This document shows, piece after piece, positions 34,963-43,641 of a DNA stretch of 64,000 nt. Every line of letters starts with the position of its first letter. Position 1 is the first letter of the stretch. The notes beneath the pieces are model-generated. The model did no database searches and was not told where the DNA came from. It worked only from the letters and a program-made list of their open reading frames with translations. The stretch is from JAOAFT01 sp035390885 (GTDB lineage: Bacteria; Bacteroidota; Ignavibacteria; UBA10030). A program made the position numbers and the translations under genes. The stretch spans positions 1-64,000 of the forward strand of contig DAOOUW010000006.1 in NCBI GenBank assembly GCA_035390885.1. Direction: 5' to 3'.

Positions 34963-36375
34963 ATGGAACAACCTCTTACCCTTTTTGAGAAAGTATGGAA
35001 TAATCATATTGTATTACAAGAAACCGATTCACCAGCAATTTTATATATCGATCTTCATCTTGTCCATGAAGTAACAAGTCCACAAGCATTCGATGGCTTG
35101 CGTCGTCGCGGTCTTAAAGTGCGTCGTCCTGATAGAACGGTCGGCACAATGGATCATAGTATTCCGACTCTTCCGCCATCCGTTCCTATATCGGATGAAT
35201 TAGCGGCAAAACAGATGAGGCAGATGGAAATCAATGCGCAGGAATTTGGATTTCGATTGTATGGAAAAGATCATCCACAACGTGGAATTGTTCATGTTAT
35301 CGGACCCGAGCTTGGATTGTCGCAACCTGGAATGACGATTGTCTGCGGCGACAGTCATACGGCAACTCACGGCGCATTTGGAGCGCTGGCGTTTGGAATT
35401 GGAACAAGTGAAGTTGAACATGTGCTTGCTACGCAATGTCTCCTTCAACGTAAACCGAAGACGATGGAAGTACGCATCGAGGGAACTCGCTCACTTGGCG
35501 TTACAGCAAAAGATATCATTCTTGCGCTTCTTGCAAAAATAGGAGTCGGCGGCGGAACTGGACATGTTATAGAATATACCGGTTCTGTTGTTCGCGCTCT
35601 TTCTATGGAAGAACGAATGACGATTTGTAATATGTCTATCGAAGGCGGCGCTCGCGCTGGAATGATGGCGCCCGATGATACAACATTTCAATATTTAGCA
35701 AATAAAGAATTTGCTCCTAAAGGAAAAGAATGGGATAAAGCCGTTGCTTACTGGCGCACGTTACCAACCGATAGCGGCGCACAGTACGATCGTACCATAA
35801 CGCTCGATATTTCGTCCCTTGAACCGATGATCACCTTCGGAACAAATCCAGGGATGGGAATTCCAATTACGGCGACGATACCTGATCCAGCGAAGATTCA
35901 AGATAACGGCGAGCGGCAATCGTTTGAGAAGTCATTGCTGTATATGGGATTTCAACCGGGCGAGCGATTATTAGGGAAGAAGATTGATGTTGTATTTATC
36001 GGAAGTTGTACAAACTCGCGCATTTCCGATCTTCGAGAAGCGGCGAAAATATTCAAAGGCAGAAAAGTTGCACCTGGAGTTCGAGTATTGGTAGTGCCGG
36101 GTTCGCAGACAATAAAACGTCAGGCGGAAGAAGAAGGCTTAGCGGATATTTTCAAGTCTGCAGGAGCCGAATGGCGGGAATCGGGTTGCTCAATGTGTAT
36201 TGCGATGAATGGAGATGAAATCAAGGCGGGTCAGTATGCTGTTTCCACAAGTAATAGAAATTTCGAGGGACGACAGGGCAAAGGCGGTCGTACTTTATTG
36301 GCATCGCCTCTTGTTGCAGCCGCAGCCGCTGTAACCGGAAAAATTACTGATGTAAGAACACTTTTATCTAATTAA
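34963..36375 (+). CDS. leuC: 3-isopropylmalate dehydratase, large subunit
   Basis: An aconitase-family [4Fe-4S] enzyme that with LeuD isomerises 2- to 3-isopropylmalate. The 470 residues show the cluster ligands in GSCTNSR and GCSMCIAMNGD, plus IDLHLVHEVTSPQAF, CGDSHTATHGAFGALAFG and STSNRNFEGRQGKGG. TAGGAAAG precedes the start. Between leuC and its partner leuD a methyltransferase gene is inserted, which is unusual because the two subunits are normally adjacent. Confidence 0.97.
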   Translation: MEQPLTLFEKVWNNHIVLQETDSPAILYIDLHLVHEVTSPQAFDGLRRRGLKVRRPDRTVGTMDHSIPTLPPSVPISDELAAKQMRQMEINAQEFGFRLYGKDHPQRGIVHVIGPELGLSQPGMTIVCGDSHTATHGAFGALAFGIGTSEVEHVLATQCLLQRKPKTMEVRIEGTRSLGVTAKDIILALLAKIGVGGGTGHVIEYTGSVVRALSMEERMTICNMSIEGGARAGMMAPDDTTFQYLANKEFAPKGKEWDKAVAYWRTLPTDSGAQYDRTITLDISSLEPMITFGTNPGMGIPITATIPDPAKIQDNGERQSFEKSLLYMGFQPGERLLGKKIDVVFIGSCTNSRISDLREAAKIFKGRKVAPGVRVLVVPGSQTIKRQAEEEGLADIFKSAGAEWRESGCSMCIAMNGDEIKAGQYAVSTSNRNFEGRQGKGGRTLLASPLVAAAAAVTGKITDVRTLLSN

Positions 36376-36383
36376 AATAGTGT

Positions 36384-37175
36384 ATGAACAAGTACGCATG
36401 GAACGCAGTCGAGTACTCGAATAATTCTGCCGCTCAGTTTTCGTGGGCGCAAGAACTTCTGAAGAAATTGCATCTTCACGGCGGAGAATCTGTACTCGAT
36501 ATCGGCAGCGGCGATGGAAAAGTTACTGCGCTTATCGCCGAACAAGTGCCCCGCGGATTTGTGCTTGGGATCGATAGTTCTTACGAGATGGTAAAGCTTG
36601 CTCAAACAAAGTTTCCAAACTCGCTTGTGCGAAACCTTCACTTCGAACAGCACGATATTCGTTCTTTCTCAATGAAGGAAAAATTCGATGTTGCGTTTTC
36701 GAATGCAACGCTTCATTGGATTATCGATCAACAACCGGTGCTCACAAATATTCATCGTGCGCTCCGTCCAAACGGTAGAATGCTTGTTCAGATGGGAGGC
36801 TCGGGAAATGCCGCACTCGTAGTTGAAGCTCTGGATAACGTTTGTGCCATGAGTCGATGGAATTTGTTCTTTAAAGATTTTTTGTTTCCGTATGGATTCT
36901 ATTTACCGGAGCAGTATCGCACCTGGCTGCACGAGGCTGGATTTATAGACATTCGGGTTGAGTTAATTCCAAAACGAATGGTTTTTCGGGATGAAACAGG
37001 ATTCAAAGGCTGGTTTCGTTCAACGTGGCTTCCCTATTTGGAAAGAATTCCTGCTGAACAGAAAGAAGAATTTATTGAAGATGTAACGAATGAATACATA
37101 AAACTCTCCCCACCTACGGATAATGGTATTGAAGTAGGAATGGTAAGGTTAGAAGTAGAAGCGTTAAAACGATAA
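36384..37175 (+). CDS. SAM-dependent methyltransferase (trans-aconitate-methyltransferase-like)
   Basis: A 263-residue class I methyltransferase. It shows motif I VLDIGSGDGKVTALIA, motif II acidic end LGIDSSYEMV, FDVAFSNATLHWI and a C-terminal cap (GFKGWFRSTWLPYLERIP) like that of Tam enzymes, which methylate trans-aconitate. It starts 8 nt after leuC and ends 16 nt before leuD, so it is co-expressed with the isopropylmalate isomerase. Yeast Tmt1, a related enzyme, methylates both trans-aconitate and 3-isopropylmalate. A substrate from the LeuCD reaction or a damaged side product is therefore a reasonable inference. The exact substrate cannot be read from sequence. Confidence 0.85.
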   Translation: MNKYAWNAVEYSNNSAAQFSWAQELLKKLHLHGGESVLDIGSGDGKVTALIAEQVPRGFVLGIDSSYEMVKLAQTKFPNSLVRNLHFEQHDIRSFSMKEKFDVAFSNATLHWIIDQQPVLTNIHRALRPNGRMLVQMGGSGNAALVVEALDNVCAMSRWNLFFKDFLFPYGFYLPEQYRTWLHEAGFIDIRVELIPKRMVFRDETGFKGWFRSTWLPYLERIPAEQKEEFIEDVTNEYIKLSPPTDNGIEVGMVRLEVEALKR

Positions 37176-37191
37176 TGAAAGGATCAATTGA

Positions 37192-37782
37192 ATGGCAACA
37201 TTTACCACTGTAAAATCAAAAGTGATTCCACTCCTTGTAGACAATATTGATACAGACCAGATTATTCCAGCGCGGTTTCTTAAGGTTACCGATAAACAAG
37301 GATTAGGCGATAAATTGTTTTGCGACTGGCGCTACAGTGCCGATGGAAGCCCTCGGGAAGATTTTATTCTCAATAACCCTCAATACCGAAGCGCTCAAAT
37401 TTTACTTGCAGGCGATAACTTTGGCTGTGGATCGTCTCGTGAACACGCGCCGTGGGCATTAACAGCGTTTGGAATTCGTGCGGTCATCAGCACAACTATT
37501 GCAGATATCTTTCGGAATAATTCGATTAAAAATGGATTACTTCCTGTTGTGCTTCAACAAAAGGATTACAATAAGTTGAAAGAAGAAATACTGGAAAATC
37601 CTGACGCTGAAGTAACGATTCAACTCCAGGAGCAGGAGGTACTATTTCCATCCGGTTATAGAGCCTCTTTTCCGATTGATTCATTTTCGAAATTCTGCCT
37701 GTTGAATGGCGTTGATGAACTGGAATATCTCCGGCGATTCGAAAAAGAAGTTATTGCATACGAACAGGCTCACGGAAAATAA
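37192..37782 (+). CDS. leuD: 3-isopropylmalate dehydratase, small subunit
   Basis: The swivelling subunit that completes the LeuCD isomerase. The 196-residue length matches the standard bacterial LeuD. The sequence has VDNIDTDQIIPARFLK, LAGDNFGCGSSREHAPWAL, and ADIFRNNSIKNGLLPV. GAAAGGA lies upstream of ATG 37192. Confidence 0.96.
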   Translation: MATFTTVKSKVIPLLVDNIDTDQIIPARFLKVTDKQGLGDKLFCDWRYSADGSPREDFILNNPQYRSAQILLAGDNFGCGSSREHAPWALTAFGIRAVISTTIADIFRNNSIKNGLLPVVLQQKDYNKLKEEILENPDAEVTIQLQEQEVLFPSGYRASFPIDSFSKFCLLNGVDELEYLRRFEKEVIAYEQAHGK

Positions 37783-37808
37783 CTTTATTGAATAAGGAGA
37801 ACCTGAAT

Positions 37809-38669
37809 ATGGGAAAGGAAAAAACCGTCAAGCGAAAGAAGAATGAGGACTCGTATGTACTTGCAGTGATTGGCGCTGGCAATATGGGATCGGCGCTCAT
37901 TAGAGGAATTACGAAAACTCAACTCCTTTCCCCAAAAAATATTATTGCCTGCGATGTCAATGAAAAAGCGCTTTTACCGCTCAAGAACGGCCTTAAAATC
38001 CAGATAACAAAAGATCCAGTGAAAGCAGTAAAATCGGCAGATGTTGTATTGCTTGCTGTTAAGCCTGTAATTGTGCCATCGCTTCTCCAATCAATTCATT
38101 CGTCGTTGCGAGAGAGTCAGCTTCTTCTCTCGATAGTTGCGGGTTTAAAGATTCATTCGCTTGAATCGCTCTGTGGTCGAGCAATGCCAATTGTACGTGT
38201 TATGCCAAACATTGCTGCGACTGTTGGAATGAGCGCAACCGCCATTGCTGTAAATGGAAAAGTTACACATCAACAACAAAAAATTGCCACAAAAATTTTC
38301 GAATCGGTTGGAACAGTGGTTTCAGTCGGAGAAGAACAATTAGATGCTGTAACAGGTTTGAGCGGAAGCGGTCCCGCATATATTTTTCTTCTCATCGAAG
38401 CTCTTATTGATGGCGGGGTAAAAATGGGATTACCGAGGACTATAGCATCGCCGCTTGCGATTCAAACAGCGCTTGGCGCAGCCACAATGGTAAAGGAAAC
38501 TCAACTCCATCCAGCGATATTACGCGATCTGGTAACAACGCCAGGGGGTACGACAATTCAAGGAATCCATGTCCTTGAAACAAAAGGATTCCGTTCTACG
38601 TTGATGGAAGCCGTTGCTGCCGCAACGCGTCGTTCTCAGGAATTGAGCGAACCTTCAAAGAAACAGTAA
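37809..38669 (+). CDS. proC: Pyrroline-5-carboxylate reductase
   Basis: Makes proline from pyrroline-5-carboxylate with NAD(P)H. ATG 37809 is preferred (AAGGAGA upstream) over a TTG at 37788. The 286-residue protein has the dinucleotide motif VIGAGNMGSALIRGI, LLAVKPVIVPSLL, VRVMPNIAATVG, the signature GLSGSGPAYIFLLIEALIDG and TPGGTTIQGIHVLE. It has an unusual basic N-terminal extension (KEKTVKRKKNED). A proline gene between leuD and leuB is not a usual arrangement and adds to the mixed amino-acid character of the operon. Confidence 0.93.
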   Translation: MGKEKTVKRKKNEDSYVLAVIGAGNMGSALIRGITKTQLLSPKNIIACDVNEKALLPLKNGLKIQITKDPVKAVKSADVVLLAVKPVIVPSLLQSIHSSLRESQLLLSIVAGLKIHSLESLCGRAMPIVRVMPNIAATVGMSATAIAVNGKVTHQQQKIATKIFESVGTVVSVGEEQLDAVTGLSGSGPAYIFLLIEALIDGGVKMGLPRTIASPLAIQTALGAATMVKETQLHPAILRDLVTTPGGTTIQGIHVLETKGFRSTLMEAVAAATRRSQELSEPSKKQ

Positions 38670-38744
38670 ATGAGAACATAAATTATTATTTTAAGTAATG
38701 AACGCATTATTCTAATTCATAAAAATTGAAAGAGGTAGTCAAAC

Positions 38745-39803
38745 GTGAAAGCGCATATCGTTGTTCTTGCCGGAGATGGAATTGGACCAGAAGTTACGAA
38801 CGCAGCTATTAAAGTATTAGAGCGCATTGCTCGGAACTTCAATCACCAATTTTCATTTGAGTCGCAACTCATTGGCGGATGTGCAATTGATAAATGTGGA
38901 ACTGCGCTTCCACCTGAAACACTCGAAGCATGTAAAAAATCCGATGCTGTGCTTCTTGGCGCCGTTGGCGGTCCAAAGTGGGATAATCCTCTCGCTAAAG
39001 TAAGACCTGAGCAAGGATTGCTGGCGATACGGAAGGGTATGGGACTTTTTGCTAACCTTCGCCCTGTAAAAATGTATCCAGCTCTGATTTCTGCCTCGCC
39101 GTTGAAACCGGAATTGCTTGCTGATGTTGATATGATTGTTGTTCGTGAACTCACTGGCGGACTTTACTTTGGCGAACCAAAGGAAAGAAGAGAAAAAGAT
39201 GGACATCTCCATGCTGTCGATACAATGGATTATGCAGATTATGAAATTGAGAGAATTGTTGACCTTGCTTTTCGACTTGCAGCGCAACGAAAGAAGAAAG
39301 TTACATCAGTTGATAAAGCAAATGTTCTGGAAAGTTCGCGTCTCTGGAGACAAATTGCAATCGATGTCGGAAAAAGATATCCTGATATTACACTCGAGCA
39401 TATGCTGGTTGATACAGCAGCGATGCGGTTGGTAACATCTCCTCGTTCGTTCGATGTCATGGTTACAGAAAATACCTTTGGCGATATTCTGACCGATGAA
39501 GCATCGGTGCTTGCGGGCTCAATGGGAATGTTACCGTCGGCTTCGCTTGGAACAAGCGGACCAGGCCTCTACGAACCAATCCATGGCTCTGCTCCTGATA
39601 TTGCAGGGAAAGGGATTGCAAATCCATTAGGGACAATTTTAAGTTCAGCGCTCTTACTTCGGTATTCACTCAAACTCGAAACCGAAGCGAAAGCAATCGA
39701 GTTAGCTGTTGAGCGGGCAATTGCAGACGGCTATCGAACAAAAGATCTTGGCGGCTCGTTATCAACAGAAGCGATGAGAGACGAAATTCTTTCTCGACTG
39801 TAA
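38745..39803 (+). CDS. leuB: 3-isopropylmalate dehydrogenase
   Basis: Oxidatively decarboxylates 3-isopropylmalate to 2-oxoisocaproate with NAD+. It starts at GTG 38745 behind AGAGGT. The 352 residues show LAGDGIGPEV, GAVGGPKWDNPLA, VVRELTGGLYFGEP, SVDKANVLESSRLW, MVTENTFGDILTDEAS and GPGLYEPIHGSAPDIAGKG. With cimA upstream it may also act on methylmalate in the citramalate route. The last structural gene of the leucine pathway lies only 8 nt before hom. Confidence 0.96.
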   Translation: MKAHIVVLAGDGIGPEVTNAAIKVLERIARNFNHQFSFESQLIGGCAIDKCGTALPPETLEACKKSDAVLLGAVGGPKWDNPLAKVRPEQGLLAIRKGMGLFANLRPVKMYPALISASPLKPELLADVDMIVVRELTGGLYFGEPKERREKDGHLHAVDTMDYADYEIERIVDLAFRLAAQRKKKVTSVDKANVLESSRLWRQIAIDVGKRYPDITLEHMLVDTAAMRLVTSPRSFDVMVTENTFGDILTDEASVLAGSMGMLPSASLGTSGPGLYEPIHGSAPDIAGKGIANPLGTILSSALLLRYSLKLETEAKAIELAVERAIADGYRTKDLGGSLSTEAMRDEILSRL

Positions 39804-39811
39804 ATGTATCT

Positions 39812-40957
39812 ATGAAAAATGTAATTACCATACCGATAATTCAAATTGGCGTTGGAAATGTAGGCAGAGCGGTCTTGCGCCAAATTCTTGAGGTGCGCCA
39901 ATCTTTTGCTGAACAAAGCGGATGCTATCTCCAGCCTGTTTGTATTGCAGATAGCAGCGGTGTGATTTTTAATTCGGATGGAATTTCAGAAGATACAATT
40001 CATTCGGTGATGCGTGCGCGTGCCAGAGGAGAGCGCATTATTTCGCTTCCTGGAGCGCGTCAAACAAAATCGCTTAATGAAATTATTATTCCCGGTTCTG
40101 TGATTGTTGATGTAACTGCATCGGGAGAAATGTTAAAACTTTTACGGGCGGCGTATGAGCAAGGTTGTAGAATTGTGTTAGCAAATAAAAAACCGGTTGC
40201 AGCGCCGTGGAGTGAAGCCTACTGGCTTTTTGAGAACAGCGATGTGCGATATGAAGCAACAGTTGGAGCGGGGTTGCCAATTATTTTGACACTTCGTCAA
40301 TTACGTGAAACTGGAGATCGAATACTCGCTGTTGAAGGTTGTATGAGTGGAACGCTTGGTTTTATCTGCGCTGAATTAGAACGGGGCGTTCCATACTCGG
40401 AAGCAATTCGTGATGCAAAATCGCTTGGATATACAGAACCGGATCCCCGCGACGACTTAAGTGGACAAGATGTTGCTCGGAAGGCGCTAATTTTAGCTCG
40501 CACTGCAGGGTGGCCCCTTGAACCAGATGCTATCGAAGTTGAATCGCTATTTCCCAATTCGCTTGCGTCATTAGATGTTGACGATTTTATGGATGCAATT
40601 CCACGACTTGATAGCGTCTATGGTTCTGAAAATCAAGAGGCGCAAGCTAAAGGGAATGTGTTGCGGTATATTGCTCGCGTGAATCCAACTGGTGGCAAAG
40701 TCGGTCTTGTTGCGGTTCCACGTGATTCGGCGTGGGGAGCTCTCCGCGGTTCAGCGAATTACATTGCCTTTACAACCTCGCGCTATGATGCAATTCCGCT
40801 GGCGATATCGGGACCCGGCGCTGGCGCTGAAGTAACTGCCGCTGGCGTGCTTGGTGATATTTTAGGTTTACAAAATTATTATGAACAAAAGGAGAAGAAT
40901 GAACATCCTGACCATGAAGTTCGGCGGGACCTCGGTGGGTTCTATCGAAGCAATTGA
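39812..40957 (+). CDS. hom: Homoserine dehydrogenase (monofunctional)
   Basis: Reduces aspartate semialdehyde to homoserine. The 381-residue form has the Rossmann motif IQIGVGNVGRAVLRQIL, LANKKPVAAPW, EATVGAGLPIILTLRQL, GCMSGTLGFI and SLGYTEPDPRDDLSGQDVARK, all typical of the ThrA-type catalytic domain. No ACT domain is attached. The natural core seems to end near GDILGLQN; the remaining tail runs out of phase over the first 59 nt of lysC. In many Bacteroidota HSD is fused behind aspartokinase, whereas here it is separate and comes first. Confidence 0.93.
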   Translation: MKNVITIPIIQIGVGNVGRAVLRQILEVRQSFAEQSGCYLQPVCIADSSGVIFNSDGISEDTIHSVMRARARGERIISLPGARQTKSLNEIIIPGSVIVDVTASGEMLKLLRAAYEQGCRIVLANKKPVAAPWSEAYWLFENSDVRYEATVGAGLPIILTLRQLRETGDRILAVEGCMSGTLGFICAELERGVPYSEAIRDAKSLGYTEPDPRDDLSGQDVARKALILARTAGWPLEPDAIEVESLFPNSLASLDVDDFMDAIPRLDSVYGSENQEAQAKGNVLRYIARVNPTGGKVGLVAVPRDSAWGALRGSANYIAFTTSRYDAIPLAISGPGAGAEVTAAGVLGDILGLQNYYEQKEKNEHPDHEVRRDLGGFYRSN

Positions 40958-42308
40958 TCAAGCAACTTCGATTATTGTGGAAGCATCGCAACAATGGGAT
41001 GCTGTTGCTGTTATTGTATCTGCAATGAGCGGCGTTACTGATTCGCTGATACAAGGGGCAGAGACAGCCGCCTCTGGAGACGATCATACGTACAAACAAA
41101 TTGCAGAATCACTTATTCAGAAACATAATGAGGTGATAGAAGCTCTTACGCTTTCCGGGGAACAAAAGGCATTGAAAGCGCTTGTGAAAAACTTTATGGA
41201 TGAATTTTCGGAACTCTGTCATGGCATTATGCTGCTGGAAGAAGTTACCCCGCGCGCTTTAGATACGATTGTATCCTTTGGTGAGAGAATGAATGCACCG
41301 ATTATTTCGGCTGTTCTCAGAAAAAAAGGTATCCGAAGCAAAGCGGTTCCGGCGCTTGAGCTTATCGTAACCGATTCTACGTATCAAAATGCAGTTCCGC
41401 AAATGGAAGAGACACGAACAAAAACTCGCGCTGTACTGCTTCCTTTACTCGAAGAAAAAATTGTTCCTGTTATTACTGGATTTATCGGTGCAACGCCGAA
41501 AGGTAATGTTACAACGCTTGGACGTGGTGGAAGCGATTACAGCGCAGCAATCATTGGAACTTGCTTAGATTCGACCGAAGTCTGGATATGGACGGATGTC
41601 GATGGCGTAATGACGACGGATCCACGCATTGTGAAAGATGCTCGAGTAATTCCAGTACTGTCAGCAAGCGAGATCAGTGAGCTGGCGTACTTTGGCGCAA
41701 AAGTACTCCATCCGCGAACAATCTGGCCAGTGATAGAACGAAATATACCGCTCTGGGTCAAAAATACATTCAATCCAAAATTTCCAGGGACAAAAATCGT
41801 CAAAGGATCGGACTCAACAAATGGTGGAGTAAAAGCTGTTACTGTTATCCGAAATCTTAGTCTTGTAACAGTCGAAGGTCATGGAATGATGGGGGTCCCT
41901 GGTATTGCAGCTCGGACTTTCTCCGCCGTTGCTCGCCAAAAAGCAAACGTGCTGATGATTTCCCAGGCTTCTTCCGAGCAGTCAATTTGTTTTATCGTTC
42001 CAACGCAGACGGTTCCAAATGTTGTAAAAGCATTAGAAGAAGAATTTGCAATAGAATTGCGGCGTGGCGATATCAATCGTGTGTGGAATCTGGATAATGT
42101 TGTTATTGTTACCGTTGTTGGGACAGGACTTCGGAGAACGCCAGGACTTGCGGCTAAAATTTTTGGGGCTCTTGGCGATGCGCAAATCAATATCATCGCA
42201 ATTGCGCAAGGTTCATCGGAGTACAGCATTTCCGTTGTCATTTCTTCAAAGCATGCCGATACAGCAGTTCGAGAAATTCATTCTAAAGTTCTTAGTCAAA
42301 CACAATAA
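40899..42308 (+). CDS. lysC: Aspartate kinase
   Basis: Phosphorylates aspartate, the first step to threonine, lysine and methionine. ATG 40899 follows AGGAGAAG; an in-frame ATG at 40881 lacks this. The 469 residues contain TMKFGGTSVGSIEAI, VSFGERMNAPII, TLGRGGSDYSAAIIG, WTDVDGVMTTDPRIV, and two C-terminal ACT repeats (LVTVEGHGMMGVPGIA, IVTVVGTGLRRTPGLAAK) that confer allosteric control. Its first 59 nt overlap the end of hom in another frame, which implies translational coupling. Confidence 0.95.
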   Translation: MNILTMKFGGTSVGSIEAIDQATSIIVEASQQWDAVAVIVSAMSGVTDSLIQGAETAASGDDHTYKQIAESLIQKHNEVIEALTLSGEQKALKALVKNFMDEFSELCHGIMLLEEVTPRALDTIVSFGERMNAPIISAVLRKKGIRSKAVPALELIVTDSTYQNAVPQMEETRTKTRAVLLPLLEEKIVPVITGFIGATPKGNVTTLGRGGSDYSAAIIGTCLDSTEVWIWTDVDGVMTTDPRIVKDARVIPVLSASEISELAYFGAKVLHPRTIWPVIERNIPLWVKNTFNPKFPGTKIVKGSDSTNGGVKAVTVIRNLSLVTVEGHGMMGVPGIAARTFSAVARQKANVLMISQASSEQSICFIVPTQTVPNVVKALEEEFAIELRRGDINRVWNLDNVVIVTVVGTGLRRTPGLAAKIFGALGDAQINIIAIAQGSSEYSISVVISSKHADTAVREIHSKVLSQTQ

Positions 42309-42401
42309 AGAATCATTCCATGTTTATGTCATTCGATTAAATGGCACATTTCAGGCAATAGTTATTTTTTGCAAGAATATAATTAAGGGAAAACAAATTG
42401 T

Positions 42402-43595
42402 ATGAAACGAAAGTATGTTATTATAGTTCCAGATGGCGCAGCGGATCATCCTATTCCACAATTGGGTGGAAAAACGATTTTTGAAGCTGCACGAATTCCG
42501 AATCTCGACTCGATAGCGCGCGATGGAATACAAGGATTGTGTTATACCGTTCCACCTGATTTGCAGCCAGGAAGCGATGTTGCGATGATGGCGGTATTGG
42601 GTTACAATGCACGCGAATATTACACGGGTCGCGCTCCGATTGAAGCAGTTGCTCAAAACATTCCTCTTTCTGAAACGGATTGGGTATTCCGTTGCAATCT
42701 TGTTACCATTGAAAATGGTAAAATGATAGACCATAGCTCCGGGAATTTAACGTCGGAAGAAGGCAAAGAGTTGATCGAAGAGATGAATCGATGTTGTTCA
42801 AATGATAACGTACGATTTTATCCTGGAGTAGGATATCGCCATTTGATGGTGGTGCATGGAATGGATTTTACCGGTCTGACAACTTTTCCTCCTCACGATA
42901 ACATTGGAAAATCTGTGGAGTCAATTGTCCCGGAAGGAACAAATGCAGAATTCCTTCGCTCTCTGATCAAACGAAGTCAGGAAATTCTTCCTCAGCATAA
43001 GGTGAATATTGCTCGTCGAACAAATGAACAACGACAGGCAAACTCAGTATGGTTTTGGGGTGAAGGGAAAAAAGCCAGAATGGAGCTTTTTGAAAAGAAG
43101 TATGGATTGAAGGGAGCGGCAATTACCGCTGTCGATTTAGTGCGGGGACTTGCGCGACTTATTGGATTCGAAGTACTCAACGTTGAAGGTGCAACCGGAT
43201 ATGTTAATACGAATTTTGCCGGAAAAGGGAAAACCGCAATTGAAGCGCTCGATAAATATGATATTGTTTTAGTCCATATCGAAGCAACCGATGAAGCCGG
43301 ACATGCCGGCGATGCAGAAACAAAAGTAAGAGCGCTCGAACTTGTTGATGAACATATTATTGGTCCAGTAATGGAACATTTGAAAAAATATCCTGCATGG
43401 CGAATCCTCGTCATGCCCGATCATCCAACGCCAGTTGCAACGAAAAGTCACGTTGCGGATGCTGTTCCATTTGCAATTGCTGGCGATGGTATCCAGCCGC
43501 AGAAGGGATTGCCGTTTAGTGAGTTCAACGCAGCGCAAAGCCGACTTCTCATTCAGCATGGATACGAACTTATGAAACTATTTTTAGGAAATTGA
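42402..43595 (+). CDS. Phosphoglycerate-mutase-like protein, proposed homoserine kinase
   Basis: A 397-residue alkaline-phosphatase-superfamily protein of the archaeal-type, cofactor-independent phosphoglycerate mutase family. VPDGAADHPIPQLG holds the first metal Asp, PGSDVAMMAVLGYN the catalytic Ser, HIEATDEAGHAGD and VMPDHPTPVATKSH further metal ligands. Members of this family next to aspartokinase, homoserine dehydrogenase and threonine synthase have been proposed to be non-orthologous homoserine kinases. Here it fills exactly that missing step between hom/lysC and thrC, and no GHMP-type ThrB is present in the window. A glycolytic mutase role remains an alternative. Confidence 0.8.
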   Translation: MKRKYVIIVPDGAADHPIPQLGGKTIFEAARIPNLDSIARDGIQGLCYTVPPDLQPGSDVAMMAVLGYNAREYYTGRAPIEAVAQNIPLSETDWVFRCNLVTIENGKMIDHSSGNLTSEEGKELIEEMNRCCSNDNVRFYPGVGYRHLMVVHGMDFTGLTTFPPHDNIGKSVESIVPEGTNAEFLRSLIKRSQEILPQHKVNIARRTNEQRQANSVWFWGEGKKARMELFEKKYGLKGAAITAVDLVRGLARLIGFEVLNVEGATGYVNTNFAGKGKTAIEALDKYDIVLVHIEATDEAGHAGDAETKVRALELVDEHIIGPVMEHLKKYPAWRILVMPDHPTPVATKSHVADAVPFAIAGDGIQPQKGLPFSEFNAAQSRLLIQHGYELMKLFLGN

Positions 43596-43641
43596 ATTCG
43601 TTGCGTAGATATACAGTTTCTTAATTCTAAGGAAATAAAAA

